From: Cyanobacteriota bacterium
GTDB lineage: Bacteria; Cyanobacteriota; Vampirovibrionia; Vampirovibrionales; Vampirovibrionaceae
Reading direction: 5' to 3'
DNA length: 64,000 bases
Assembly: GCA_019751815.1 (NCBI GenBank)
Contig: JAIEMW010000004.1
Span: forward strand, 477,933-541,932
The translations under genes were made by a program, and so were the position numbers. The notes beneath the pieces were generated by a model. That model ran no database searches, was not told the DNA's origin, and saw only the letters and a program-made list of their open reading frames with translations. Below, piece by piece: positions 37,759-47,930 of the stretch (within the stretch, counting starts at the first letter, position 1; each line of letters begins with the position of its first letter).

Positions 37759-39105
37759 ATGGTAACCCGTATTTATACCCCCCCTATAAAACCTTACGTC
37801 AGGCCTAGTGTGAGTTCATACGGTCAGTCTGTTGGCTATTCCTCGCCCGATCCGTCTCAAACCAGTCCACATTCTGAGCAAGCTCCTGGGCAGTATTCAT
37901 TGCATGGCACCGTCTATGGCGGGGTCCAAGAACATTCAGAATCTGGCTTTGAGCCTGGAAACCTATCCCATGGCCTGCAATCTGTGCAAGATCAGTTTCA
38001 AAATCGGCCGATCAGTATCAATAGCGTGTTAAAGGATTTTGGCAGTACGATGGATGCCCTTGGGGCCAGTGATGCCGTTCGCTCAGAAGTGGCGGTGTAT
38101 TTGGACGGGGTTTCGCTACAGTCGCAAAAGGATAGACCCTCAGTGCCCTTTATCAAAACAGCACTGAGAACTTCTGCTGACAGTTTGGATGGATTTATCA
38201 CCGAGGCTTTGGGACAGCCCTCTAAGGTGGTTCGTGATTGGATAGATGCCTTACTGCTCCAAAACATTGAGTTTAAGGCAAAAGCAGCGGCCGGAGGCTC
38301 CTCGAACACAAAAGTGGCCACTGAAGTTGCTGAAGAAATGCTGCCCTCAGCTCCTGAAAAAGCCTACCATTTGAGCGACTTAGACAAGGCCACGCTGAAA
38401 ACGCTCATTCAAACAGCACGTCTTCAGGACTCTCCCCAAAGTTTACAGCAAGCCCAAGCCTCTATTCAGCAAGCTCTGGGATTACTAGAGGGCAAGAACC
38501 GCCCGGATTTAACTGGAAAGTTCTGGTCTCTCCAAGGGCGGCTTTTAGAAAAAGGGCTGCAACAACCAGAACAAGCTTTAGCGGCTTATGCAAACGCCAG
38601 TCGTGATTTTGAGCAGGCCAAACAGCCAGACAAACAGCGGCAAGCGCTCCATGCGATGGCCAGAATTCATGACCACCTGGGGAATTTGGATCAGGCGGCT
38701 TCTTTCTACGATCAAACCCTAAGTCTCGACCGGATGCTGGCCGACACAGGGGCGATTGCCGGCACCCTAAACGAACGGGCCTTGGTCAGCCTCAGACAAG
38801 GCAATCATGATGAAGCCCTCCAACTGTTGAATCAATCAGCCCTTGAGGCCAGCCGCACCCCAGACAATGCAGCCCTGCTGCCTTCGATTTTCAGCAATCT
38901 AGGCGGAGCTTACCGCCAGCAGAACCGGTGGCAAGATGCAGAAAAAGCCTATCAAGTGGCGGTGGATCACGCCGTTCGGCTTCGCGATAAGACCAGCCTT
39001 GCCAGAACCTTTCAACAAATGGGTGGGTTTTACCGTCAAATTGGCAATGAAGCAAAGGCGGTGGCTGTTTCACAGAAACTGGCCAGATTGCAAACACCGG
39101 CCTAA
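37759..39105 (+). CDS. TPR-repeat protein of unknown function
   Basis: The first 80 residues are low complexity and rich in Pro, Ser and Tyr. From about residue 195 to the end the sequence is a tetratricopeptide superhelix. It includes the typical A-x-x-x-Y/F-x-x-A-L pattern (GNLDQAASFYDQTLSLDR, GNHDEALQLLNQSALEA, QNRWQDAEKAYQVAVDHA). No signal peptide or enzymatic domain is visible, so a cytoplasmic scaffold role is the simplest inference. The ATG at 37759 has no strong ribosome binding site; TTG 37750 is also in frame. Confidence 0.75.
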   Translation: MVTRIYTPPIKPYVRPSVSSYGQSVGYSSPDPSQTSPHSEQAPGQYSLHGTVYGGVQEHSESGFEPGNLSHGLQSVQDQFQNRPISINSVLKDFGSTMDALGASDAVRSEVAVYLDGVSLQSQKDRPSVPFIKTALRTSADSLDGFITEALGQPSKVVRDWIDALLLQNIEFKAKAAAGGSSNTKVATEVAEEMLPSAPEKAYHLSDLDKATLKTLIQTARLQDSPQSLQQAQASIQQALGLLEGKNRPDLTGKFWSLQGRLLEKGLQQPEQALAAYANASRDFEQAKQPDKQRQALHAMARIHDHLGNLDQAASFYDQTLSLDRMLADTGAIAGTLNERALVSLRQGNHDEALQLLNQSALEASRTPDNAALLPSIFSNLGGAYRQQNRWQDAEKAYQVAVDHAVRLRDKTSLARTFQQMGGFYRQIGNEAKAVAVSQKLARLQTPA

Positions 39106-39273
39106 ACGGGCGAGGGGTTCTGAAAACATAATTGTAAAATTTGTAAAATTTTAAGCAATTCTGTCCTTAAGATTGTTTTTATATTCTTGGATATAGTGAC
39201 GTGTTTTCGTCACCTACAGAGCAGATTCACTTTTAGGTTTTTTGAGAGAGCAGACAGAGAAAGCGAGAGAGAG
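39106..39273 (+). promoter_or_regulatory. AT-rich leader with hairpin upstream of the repeat orphan
   Basis: The spacer contains a TGTAAAATT repeat (about 39131-39149), a TTGTTT...TATAGT promoter-like pair with short spacing, and a hairpin GTGACG-TGTTTT-CGTCAC (39196-39213) in the probable leader. A purine run GAGAGAGAG directly precedes ATG 39274. The hairpin may influence leader stability or bind a regulator. Confidence 0.35.
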
Positions 39274-40173
39274 ATGTACGGTGCAGATGCGTTCGCATTG
39301 ATGAACAATCCACAGTTGCGGGCAACTGTGATGAACCGATTGGCAACGATTCGGGCTAATGTCGAGCCAGAAAGTCCAGTGGCTGCGGCTTTAGAAGCTA
39401 AAATCAATGAATTATTTTCGATGGATGCCCCGGTTGAGTTTTCAAACTCCTTTGGCTTTGGGGCAAAGGGCCTCACGCCAATGGCTTACAATCCCTTTAA
39501 TCCCCCAGTGGCTTCTGCTTTTGGCGCCGTAAACCCTTGGGGACAAAGTACACAAGCCCCGGCTGATGCGGCCAGTAATTCCCCCTCGTTTTTATCCAAT
39601 ATGATTCAAAAACTGGAGCAAATGGGTCAGCAATTGGTTCCCAACTCACCGATTCGCCAAGCTTTGGAGCAGCGAATTCAGATGCTGAAACGTCAGCAAT
39701 CTCAAAGCGATGCGTACAACGGCTTTAACACCGTGATCCAAGATGCTCAACAAGGACAAGTGCCAGAATTTGAGAAGATTAAGACGTTAATTGATCAGTT
39801 AGATGTCAATGAAAACGCCAGTGGCGCGACGATTGTGGACCGTGCTGCCAATATGCTTGACCAATTGGGCCAAGCTGGACAAGCCCGTGCGGATCAAACC
39901 CGGCTCTACTTTCAACAGAGCTCTTTAGAAGACACGATGACCCAATTGCGCTCACTCCTGGGCAACTTCAAAGAAGGAAGCGCTCAGTATACTGCCTTGC
40001 AAGGACGCTTAAGCTCAATGGGTGCGATGTCCTCCATGTTGAGCGATCAACTTTCTTCCGCGCTGTCTTCCGACCCAACCAACGGGGCGGCTGTGGTAGA
40101 TGAGAGCCCCTTCTCTTCTATCAGTGAGCGGATGGCCCGTTTAATTAATGTATTATCCGGTCTGGCCCGGTAA
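39274..40173 (+). CDS. Orphan protein with three internal helical repeats
   Basis: The 299-residue product is not recognised. Three related segments of about 27 residues are visible, at residues 22-48, 113-139 and 224-250. Each has the form L-x-x-[LI]-x-x-x-[VF]-x-x-x-S-x-x-x-A-L-x-x-[KR]-[IL]-x-x-[LM], for example QLVPNSPIRQALEQRIQML. Linkers are rich in Asn, Pro, Gly and Ser. No signal peptide or membrane helix is present in this form. ATG 39274 follows a purine-rich ribosome binding region. It is followed by a strong terminator, so it is probably monocistronic. Confidence 0.7.
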   Translation: MYGADAFALMNNPQLRATVMNRLATIRANVEPESPVAAALEAKINELFSMDAPVEFSNSFGFGAKGLTPMAYNPFNPPVASAFGAVNPWGQSTQAPADAASNSPSFLSNMIQKLEQMGQQLVPNSPIRQALEQRIQMLKRQQSQSDAYNGFNTVIQDAQQGQVPEFEKIKTLIDQLDVNENASGATIVDRAANMLDQLGQAGQARADQTRLYFQQSSLEDTMTQLRSLLGNFKEGSAQYTALQGRLSSMGAMSSMLSDQLSSALSSDPTNGAAVVDESPFSSISERMARLINVLSGLAR

Positions 40174-40191
40174 AACAGACTTTGTATTGAT

Positions 40192-40228
40192 AAAACCCCC
40201 TTGGTGTGAAGGACGCTAGGGGGTTTTT
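40192..40228. terminator. Bidirectional rho-independent terminator
   Basis: Arms AAAACCCCCT (40192-40201) and AGGGGGTTTT (40218-40227) form a 10-bp stem. It is followed by T residues on the plus strand and, symmetrically, by TTTTA on the minus strand. It sits between the convergent repeat orphan and the radical-SAM gene and can serve both. Confidence 0.85.
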
Positions 40229-40243
40229 CAATGGCGTTTTATT

Positions 40244-41572
40244 TTAAAACAGCGTAGCCAAAAAATCCTTAGCACTGTAGGGATTTTCCACCACTTTCAT
40301 CGTTAAGCCCAGCTGTTGTGACACTGAACCCACAGTCTCATCGTCTAAAAACAGCTGTGTTCCCTGTTTTAACATCACACTGGGAATAATGGCCCAGTCA
40401 TAACCGCGTAAATCATGCCCTTGCGTAGAGGTAACCAAATCTTTTCCAGTGATCAGTCCGGCCACATCCACAGAACGCCCCCAGAAGGCACTTTCAACGG
40501 TGAGAATGTCAATAAATAATCCCTCTATCTGGTTGAGCCTTGCCACAATCGGCTGTAGAGTCATGCTGGCCAGTTTCCCAGTCATCACGAGTAATTTACG
40601 ATCGGGTGAAATTTTTGCTGGTAGGGTACTTTCCAGGTTATGGAACTCTTGTAGCAACAGTCTGGCAGTCCCTACACCGTCATCTAGCTGGGGGAAGTCT
40701 CCATAGGCTTCGTAACTGGGTAAGGGCTCACCCACCATCAGGTAAAACTCGTCGGAGAGGTAGATAAACGGATCGCTAGGATCAGCACTTGTCTTTGCGT
40801 TATTTGCATTCGTTTGATTCACAATATCAATGGTCCGGCGGGCAACCTCTGGGGTCACGGCGGTTAATTCAGGCAGATCCCCTCGGTGCTGGGTAAGTCC
40901 CACGGGGACCACGGCTACAGAGAGGGCTTCCGGGCGAAGAGTGCTTAAATCACTAAGTGTTTCAATTAAAACATCCCCATCATTAATCCCCGGGCAGAGC
41001 ACCACTTGGCAATGGAAGGGAATATCAAGGGATTTCAGCCAGGATAGCTCTTTCATAATATGACCGGCCTGCTTTTTGTTTTGCAGCAAGCGTTCTCGTA
41101 CTTCGGGGCGAGTCGCATGCACAGAGACGTATAAAGGGCCCGGTCGAATCTGTTCAATTCTCTTTCTGTCGTGTGGGGTCAGGTTGGTTAGCGTGATGTA
41201 AGTATTATGAAAGTAAGACAGGCGGTAATCATCATCCTTTACATAGAGGGAAGCCCGAAGACCACTGGGTTGTTGGTCGATAAAACAAAACGGGCATGCA
41301 TTATTACAGGTTTTAATTGGGGTAAACAGGGGGGATTGAAAGTGGAGACCGAGATCTTCATCCGGCTCTTTCTCAATATCAAAGACGGTTTCTTCTCCGT
41401 TGACGTGTTTTACCCACAGCGACAAGGTTTCAGTGCCGAGCACCTCAAACTGATAGTCAAACAAGTCTTCCAGGTCCCGACGCGCGTTCAGCTCAATAAT
41501 CTGGTCCCCAGGGACCAGGTTAAGGGCTTCGGCTATACTGCCGGGCTGAACGGCATGAATCAAAATGTCCAT
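40244..41572 (-). CDS. PDZ / radical-SAM-like iron-sulfur protein (DUF512, TIGR03279 type)
   Basis: The N terminus (residues 3-60, VQPGSIAEALNLVPGDQIIELN) is PDZ-like. A radical-SAM-like core follows with Cys 89, 93 and 96 in a C-x3-C-x2-C motif (TCNNACPFCFIDQ), LYVSVHATRPEVRERLL and a C-terminal DUF512 region (LMVTGKLASMTLQP-like, GLITGKDLV). TIGR03279 describes this as a putative FeS oxidoreductase of cyanobacteria; clostridial relatives exist and the reaction is unknown. ATG 41572 is chosen because the PDZ begins at once. Upstream codons in the same frame are antisense to the next gene. Confidence 0.85.
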   Translation of the reverse strand: MDILIHAVQPGSIAEALNLVPGDQIIELNARRDLEDLFDYQFEVLGTETLSLWVKHVNGEETVFDIEKEPDEDLGLHFQSPLFTPIKTCNNACPFCFIDQQPSGLRASLYVKDDDYRLSYFHNTYITLTNLTPHDRKRIEQIRPGPLYVSVHATRPEVRERLLQNKKQAGHIMKELSWLKSLDIPFHCQVVLCPGINDGDVLIETLSDLSTLRPEALSVAVVPVGLTQHRGDLPELTAVTPEVARRTIDIVNQTNANNAKTSADPSDPFIYLSDEFYLMVGEPLPSYEAYGDFPQLDDGVGTARLLLQEFHNLESTLPAKISPDRKLLVMTGKLASMTLQPIVARLNQIEGLFIDILTVESAFWGRSVDVAGLITGKDLVTSTQGHDLRGYDWAIIPSVMLKQGTQLFLDDETVGSVSQQLGLTMKVVENPYSAKDFLATLF

Positions 41573-41603
41573 CGGATGTCCATATCTGTAATACAATCTT
41601 AGT

Positions 41604-43340
41604 ATGAACCAGCCGCCCTCTCCACCCCCGTCTAAATTGTTTATCCGCAGCGAAGTACTTGCGGTGATTGAATTTTTGGCGACCGTTGAGACCCCCTCAA
41701 AGCAAGAAAAAGCCAAGCAGATCAAGCGTTTGCGGGCGATCGAAGACCAAAAAACGGTCCTGGAAATTTTACTGAAAGAACTCCAGCGTGCCCATAGCTC
41801 ACAGCGGTTGATGCAGGTGGTGAGCGAGTTGTTGATGGAAATCGGATCGATTGAACATTTGCACGATCCCCTCTGGGAACTCATCCGCAGTATCGATACC
41901 CGCGATGAGGTGAAAGATGCCGCCAACCTGGTTCTTAGACACTTAGGGGATCAGACGGATCCCGATCTCTACCTGGAATATTTGCACGATCCCCAAGGGC
42001 TGATTAACCGTGAAACAGAGAGAATGCTGGAAGTGGCTTCACGGAATCCGGAAGCCCTGATTGATTTTATCGACTTTATTTTTTCGCTCCCCGTCGATGA
42101 ACAGCTCAATTTAATTCAATCACTCCACGCCGATTATGAGCCGGATCACCTGTTGAATATCTATATTCCAACGATGTGGGCCGATCCGCCCAAGCCGATT
42201 CAAGAACTGATTTTGCGCAATATTAGCCAAATTCGGACCAAACGGGCCGCACTGTTTTTGTACGACTACGGCCAATGCTTACAGGCCGCTGACCCAGAAG
42301 CCGAGGAAACACTCCACCGGACGCTCCGCAGGGCGGTGAACGAACTGCGCATTGCGGGGATTTACCGGGATGATGCGATGGAAAGTTACCGCAAAGAAAC
42401 CAAGCAATTGCACGAGTTGGTGCAGGATTCTGTGGTGGACAAATGCTACGTGACGCTGAGTGATGGGATTGGGAATCAGGGCCTGATTCTCAGCCGTAAA
42501 CGTGCCAACGGGGATGTGGTGATGATGAGTGTGGCCATTAATGACATGCACGGCATCATCGACTGCTTTGGCTTTTATCAGCTGACAGAAGCGGATTTTG
42601 CCAAAATCGCCGAAAAATTTCACGAAGAATCCAGTAAATTTGAAGCCACTGGGGCCTACTGCGCCTATAAACTTCGCCATTGCGAGGATTTAAACCGTCA
42701 AAACGGACTGCGCATTCCCTATGAATATTCTTGCTGGAAGGTGCTTTTGGGCGATCTGACGCTCGAAAATCATGAATCGATTGACTTTGAGACCCCGTCA
42801 CGGCAAGCTGCAAACCCTGCCTGGGTGGAATTAAGCGCGAATCTTTACCACCACCCTGATTTCCAAACCTGGTTTTTGGAAGAAGGGGATCACCCCGTAG
42901 TGACCCAGGTTTTGGCCGAAGTGGACGGGGTGTTAACTCGCTTATTTAGCAATGCACGGCAAAACGGCGGTACAGGCGGTATCTTTGATCAGACCGAATT
43001 TACCCGCTGCATGGATCTCTGTGCCTTCAGCCTGGTCAAAGGTTTGTTCACCACGGATTGGAAAACACTCTTTGTGCAGCGGCTTGCCGATGCGGTGGTG
43101 TTGTTAAACTGCCAAGAATCTAAAACCTTTGCTGGTCTTGCCGCCACAGAGGTGATGAAATTGATAGAATACCCGGCTGAACAAGAAGACGCTGTGCTGA
43201 AAACCGGCTTTGTGCAACAGTTTGGCCGCCGTTGTGTGGAAGAATATCTGTTGCGCCGCAAGCAAAAGGCCACAGAAGAAGAGCAGGTACTGCTCACCCC
43301 TGCCATCGAGAAACTACTGGACGGTTGGTCGATTGAATGA
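41604..43340 (+). CDS. Large helical-repeat orphan protein
   Basis: The 578-residue product is not recognised. Residues 20-230 consist of regularly spaced amphipathic helices resembling HEAT-like repeats (LEILLKELQRAHSSQRLMQVVSELL, DEVKDAANLVLRHLGD). The middle part (KCYVTLSDGIGNQGLILSRKRANGDVVMMSVAINDMHGI) is strand-rich with a conserved look and might be a distinct domain. No signal peptide is seen. It diverges from the radical-SAM gene across only 31 bp, so their promoters must overlap coding sequence, and it overlaps ruvX by 8 bp. Confidence 0.72.
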   Translation: MNQPPSPPPSKLFIRSEVLAVIEFLATVETPSKQEKAKQIKRLRAIEDQKTVLEILLKELQRAHSSQRLMQVVSELLMEIGSIEHLHDPLWELIRSIDTRDEVKDAANLVLRHLGDQTDPDLYLEYLHDPQGLINRETERMLEVASRNPEALIDFIDFIFSLPVDEQLNLIQSLHADYEPDHLLNIYIPTMWADPPKPIQELILRNISQIRTKRAALFLYDYGQCLQAADPEAEETLHRTLRRAVNELRIAGIYRDDAMESYRKETKQLHELVQDSVVDKCYVTLSDGIGNQGLILSRKRANGDVVMMSVAINDMHGIIDCFGFYQLTEADFAKIAEKFHEESSKFEATGAYCAYKLRHCEDLNRQNGLRIPYEYSCWKVLLGDLTLENHESIDFETPSRQAANPAWVELSANLYHHPDFQTWFLEEGDHPVVTQVLAEVDGVLTRLFSNARQNGGTGGIFDQTEFTRCMDLCAFSLVKGLFTTDWKTLFVQRLADAVVLLNCQESKTFAGLAATEVMKLIEYPAEQEDAVLKTGFVQQFGRRCVEEYLLRRKQKATEEEQVLLTPAIEKLLDGWSIE

Positions 43341-43833
43341 CAGCGATCAGCCCTTAAGTCAGCCCTTGAGCAGCGAAACAGAGCTGGGCCTTCCTTCCAG
43401 GGTGCTTGCCCTGGATTTAGGCAAAAAACGGGTGGGTCTGGCGGTGAGTGACCCGTTGGGTCATTTTGCGGTGGGGCTGGATACGGTGACCTTTCGCAGC
43501 CCAGAGCAGTTGGCCCCCATGATCCAGGCTTTGGTTGAAAAATACGATGTTAAAACCCTGATTGTCGGCCTGCCGGTTCATCTAAAGGGAGTAGAAGGCA
43601 GCCAAGCAGGATGGGTACGCGGAGTGGCTGAATATTTGGCCGCAGAAACTGGGTGCCAGTTGGTTTATCTGGATGAGCGGCTGACCTCTGTCATCGCCAA
43701 GCAGAGCCTGCGAGAACAAGGCATACAGCCCTCGCGTCCGAAGGTTCGGGCACAAGGGCTGGTCGATCAAGTGGCGGCAATGCGCCTGTTACAAGATTAT
43801 ATGGACGGACAACCCGGCCTGAAACACTTGTAA
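43333..43833 (+). CDS. ruvX: Putative pre-16S rRNA nuclease / Holliday junction resolvase RuvX (YqgF)
   Basis: This is an RNase H-fold protein of the YqgF family: LALDLGKKRVGLAVSD (first catalytic Asp), TLIVGLPVHLKGVEG, VYLDERLTSVIAKQSL (acidic DE) and GLVDQVAAMRLLQDYMD (last Asp). The family completes 16S rRNA 5' processing in E. coli and was earlier proposed as a resolvase. TTG 43333 is taken as start because it overlaps the upstream stop by 8 bp and gives 166 residues; no ATG precedes the core in frame. The frame is open upstream but antisense-like to the orphan. Confidence 0.9.
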   Translation: MNDSDQPLSQPLSSETELGLPSRVLALDLGKKRVGLAVSDPLGHFAVGLDTVTFRSPEQLAPMIQALVEKYDVKTLIVGLPVHLKGVEGSQAGWVRGVAEYLAAETGCQLVYLDERLTSVIAKQSLREQGIQPSRPKVRAQGLVDQVAAMRLLQDYMDGQPGLKHL

Positions 43834-43853
43834 CGGGGCCTTAAAACGAGAGT

Positions 43854-45227
<1,374 letters not shown>

Positions 45228-45321
45228 GGGAAAAGATCCTTTCTGAGTTGCCGGAGGAAGACAATCGCGTATGGGTAATCTTGCGCAGTTTGTATTCTAG
45301 CGAAAACAGACGGATTTTCCA

Positions 45322-45361
45322 GAAAAAATCTTGTAACATCACGGCCTGCCGTGAAATTGTT
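45322..45361 (-). terminator. Terminator after the signal-anchored orphan, upstream of glnA
   Basis: Read on the minus strand, TCACGGC-AG-GCCGTGA forms a perfect 7-bp stem. It is extended by flanking TGTAACA/TGTTACA and followed by AGATTTTTT. This is a classical rho-independent terminator for the gene ending at 45389 and isolates glnA transcription. Confidence 0.8.
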
Positions 45362-45388
45362 ACATGTACACGAAGTGTAAAATAGGGC

Positions 45389-46228
45389 TTAATAAGGAAG
45401 TGAGGGTCGGGTTTCTACCCGAGTGGGGAGTGGGTCGCTTTGGTACTGGCTATCCCCGTCTTTGAGTAGAAAAACCGCCTGTGTGGCATCGTCAGAGATG
45501 TTCACTTCGACGCGGGGGTCTAGTGCAGAGGGCTTTTTCTTGTTAACAGGCTCCAGAGGGCTGGCAGGGCTGTCTTCAATTTGATGGAGTTGAAGTTCAA
45601 GACTCACCTGGTTTTGGTGTAAAAGACGAAGCTGTGTATTCCCGTCTTGACGGGAAATCTGACCCAGATAAATCCCTGGTGCCAGGGTGCTTTTGGCTGT
45701 GACCGCCAGCGGAACAGGAACACGAACCATGGGGTTGTTTTTGGGTGCTGTTTCGCGCGGGCCGACATCCAAAACCACGGGGGCCGGGTTGACAAAGGTC
45801 TTGGGATCGGGTCCCTTGCTTTTACCAAAGACTTTCCAGAATGGCCGTTTTTCAGGGATTTCAATATCTTGGGGCAGTCGCTGGGTGGTGGTGCTGGCAT
45901 CCACGGAAAGCCCTGTGGCCGGGCTGGGTTGAACTGGATTGTGCTTAAACTGCTTTTTGGGGTTTTCTTTTTTAATCGGTAGAATCGGTTTGAGTCTGGG
46001 TATTGAAGGCTCTTGCCACTCAGACCAGTTTGTACTGCTGGGTGTGGCAGCATCTTGGAGATCATCTGCCCAGAAGGGTGAGACATTGAAAACCCAAATG
46101 TTTAAAACCAGGAAAAGAGAAAATGACTGAACGGCAAGCGAGATTAACCTGTTAGGAACATGGCTAGAAAAAAAGCAGAAAGATCGGCTATTATATATAC
46201 AAGAGATATGAGTTTTGAGTGTTTTCAT
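45389..46228 (-). CDS. Signal-anchored, proline-rich envelope protein of unknown function
   Basis: The 279-residue product has an N-terminal basic stretch followed by a hydrophobic anchor (LISLAVQSFSLFLVLNIWVF). A proline- and lysine-rich linker and a C-terminal strand-rich domain (MVRVPVPLAVTAKSTLAPGIYLGQI ... LELQLHQIEDS) follow. The last part has a regular two-residue hydrophobic pattern typical of beta-sheet. No family was recognised. ATG 46228 is chosen; an ATG at 46303 would overlap the divergent small membrane gene. A strong terminator follows. Confidence 0.6.
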   Translation of the reverse strand: MKTLKTHISCIYNSRSFCFFSSHVPNRLISLAVQSFSLFLVLNIWVFNVSPFWADDLQDAATPSSTNWSEWQEPSIPRLKPILPIKKENPKKQFKHNPVQPSPATGLSVDASTTTQRLPQDIEIPEKRPFWKVFGKSKGPDPKTFVNPAPVVLDVGPRETAPKNNPMVRVPVPLAVTAKSTLAPGIYLGQISRQDGNTQLRLLHQNQVSLELQLHQIEDSPASPLEPVNKKKPSALDPRVEVNISDDATQAVFLLKDGDSQYQSDPLPTRVETRPSLPY

Positions 46229-46302
46229 TCTGTTAGACTGCTCGCGGTTGTTTTGATATAGAGTCCCCAGTATATCCATACGGACCATACGGAAGCTCCC
46301 CA

Positions 46303-46566
46303 TTGTATTATTTTAGTCGCAAAACCTGGCAAAAAATCGTGCTGCATTTCAGTAAAACGATGGCAGTGTTTATTAACATTGGTGTGACTGGTACTGTTAT
46401 CCTCATCATCTCTGGCTTTATCGCATCTCTGGTTTATACCATTTCTTCCAGTTCTAGCTCTCATGGATCACCTGAGAGCATGCGCACAGCATTAGTGACA
46501 ATGGGGGTTATCGCTGCGGTACTGTCTTTAATCGCATTATGGGCCTATGTCCGATTGCGTCGTTAG
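46303..46566 (+). CDS. Small two-helix membrane protein
   Basis: The 87-residue product has two hydrophobic helices (about residues 20-46 and 62-82), separated by a serine-rich loop (SSSSSSHGS), with a basic end (RLRR). TTG 46303 has a GGAAG seven bases upstream and is preferred; ATG 46360 would start inside the first helix. It stands upstream of serS with a 62-bp gap containing TATAAT (about 46590). Function is unknown. Confidence 0.55.
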   Translation: MYYFSRKTWQKIVLHFSKTMAVFINIGVTGTVILIISGFIASLVYTISSSSSSHGSPESMRTALVTMGVIAAVLSLIALWAYVRLRR

Positions 46567-46628
46567 CCCCCTAAGCGAGCCTATCTATACTATAATGAGT
46601 TTGTTTCGGCAGGCATATAGAGTAGATC

Positions 46629-47930
46629 ATGCTCGACATTCGACGTATCAGAGAGAATCCTGAGGCAGTCAATATAGCGCTTCAGCGGCGTAATAGCGCG
46701 CTGTCGATTGATACGCTCCTCGCCATTGATGTGGAGCGCAGACAGCTATTGGGCCAAGAAGAAGAACTTCGCAGTCGGCGTAATCAACTGACTCAAGATA
46801 TTGCCCGTGCCAAGCGAGAAGGCCAAGACACCGAGGTGATACAGCAAGAGACCAAGCAGTTGGCCACCGAGATTAAGCGGATTGAAGAAGAAAAAGAAGT
46901 TTTAAACACCCGCCAAGAAGAGTGGCTGCTAACGGTTCCCAACACCCCACAAGAGATTGTGCCAGAGGGGCCTGATGAAAGTGCCAATGTGGTTGTAAAA
47001 ACTTGGGGAGAGGAGTTTCTATCCCGCCCCCAGAAAAACGTAAAGCCCCACTGGGAAATTGCCACAGATCTGGGCCTGGTCGATTTTGACCGCGGCGTGA
47101 AAATTGCGCAATCTCGTTTTTCCATTTTTCGCGGAGAGGGCGCCCGACTAGAGCGCGCCCTGATTAATTTCATGCTCGATTGTCATAGAAACAGTGGCTA
47201 CGAAGAGATTTCCCCGCCGTTTTTAGTGAATGCCGCTGCCATGCAAGGGACCGGACAATTACCCAAATTTGAGGCCGACATGTTTCGCTGCCGTGATGAC
47301 GCGCTCTTCTTGATTCCGACAGCCGAAGTCCCTGTGACCAATATGTTCTCAGGCGAAATTTTAGAAGAAAGTCAGCTCCCAATTTATATGACCGCCTACA
47401 CCCCTTGCTTTAGAAGAGAGGCGGGGAGTGCAGGACGGGATACCCGTGGGCTGATTCGCCAGCATCAGTTCGATAAAGTCGAATTGGTGAAGTTTACCCG
47501 GCCCGAAGATTCTCAGCGAGAGCATGAACAGCTGCTGTCAGACGCAGAGGGGATTCTGCGTCGCCTTGAGATCCCTTATCGCGTGGTAGAATTGTGTACT
47601 GGGGATCTGGGTTTTGCTGCTTCTCGGTGTTTAGATATCGAGGTGTGGATGCCCTCCCTGGGTGTTTACCGAGAAATTTCCAGCTGCAGTAACTTTTTGG
47701 ATTTTCAGGCCCGGCGGGCCTCTCTAAAGTACCGAAGTGAGGCCACTGGAAAACCCGCTTTTCTCCACACACTGAATGGATCGGCACTGGCAGTTGGCCG
47801 CACATTTGCTGCCATCCTGGAAAATTACCAAGTCAGCGATGATGAAGTTCATATCCCCGAAGTGTTATGGTCCTATTTGGGGAATCAACTCAAATCAATC
47901 AAAAAGGGAGCGCTTTCATGTCAGGTGTAA
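46629..47930 (+). CDS. serS: Seryl-tRNA synthetase
   Basis: This class II synthetase has an N-terminal antiparallel coiled-coil arm for the tRNA-Ser variable loop (about residues 30-110). Motif 1 is around [13 protein letters not shown]. Motif 2 is [26 protein letters not shown], and motif 3 is [22 protein letters not shown]. The length of 433 residues is standard. The ribosome binding site is weak. Its 3' end overlaps the pilT start by 13 bp. Confidence 0.97.
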   Translation: MLDIRRIRENPEAVNIALQRRNSALSIDTLLAIDVERRQLLGQEEELRSRRNQLTQDIARAKREGQDTEVIQQETKQLATEIKRIEEEKEVLNTRQEEWLLTVPNTPQEIVPEGPDESANVVVKTWGEEFLSRPQKNVKPHWEIATDLGLVDFDRGVKIAQSRFSIFRGEGARLERALINFMLDCHRNSGYEEISPPFLVNAAAMQGTGQLPKFEADMFRCRDDALFLIPTAEVPVTNMFSGEILEESQLPIYMTAYTPCFRREAGSAGRDTRGLIRQHQFDKVELVKFTRPEDSQREHEQLLSDAEGILRRLEIPYRVVELCTGDLGFAASRCLDIEVWMPSLGVYREISSCSNFLDFQARRASLKYRSEATGKPAFLHTLNGSALAVGRTFAAILENYQVSDDEVHIPEVLWSYLGNQLKSIKKGALSCQV

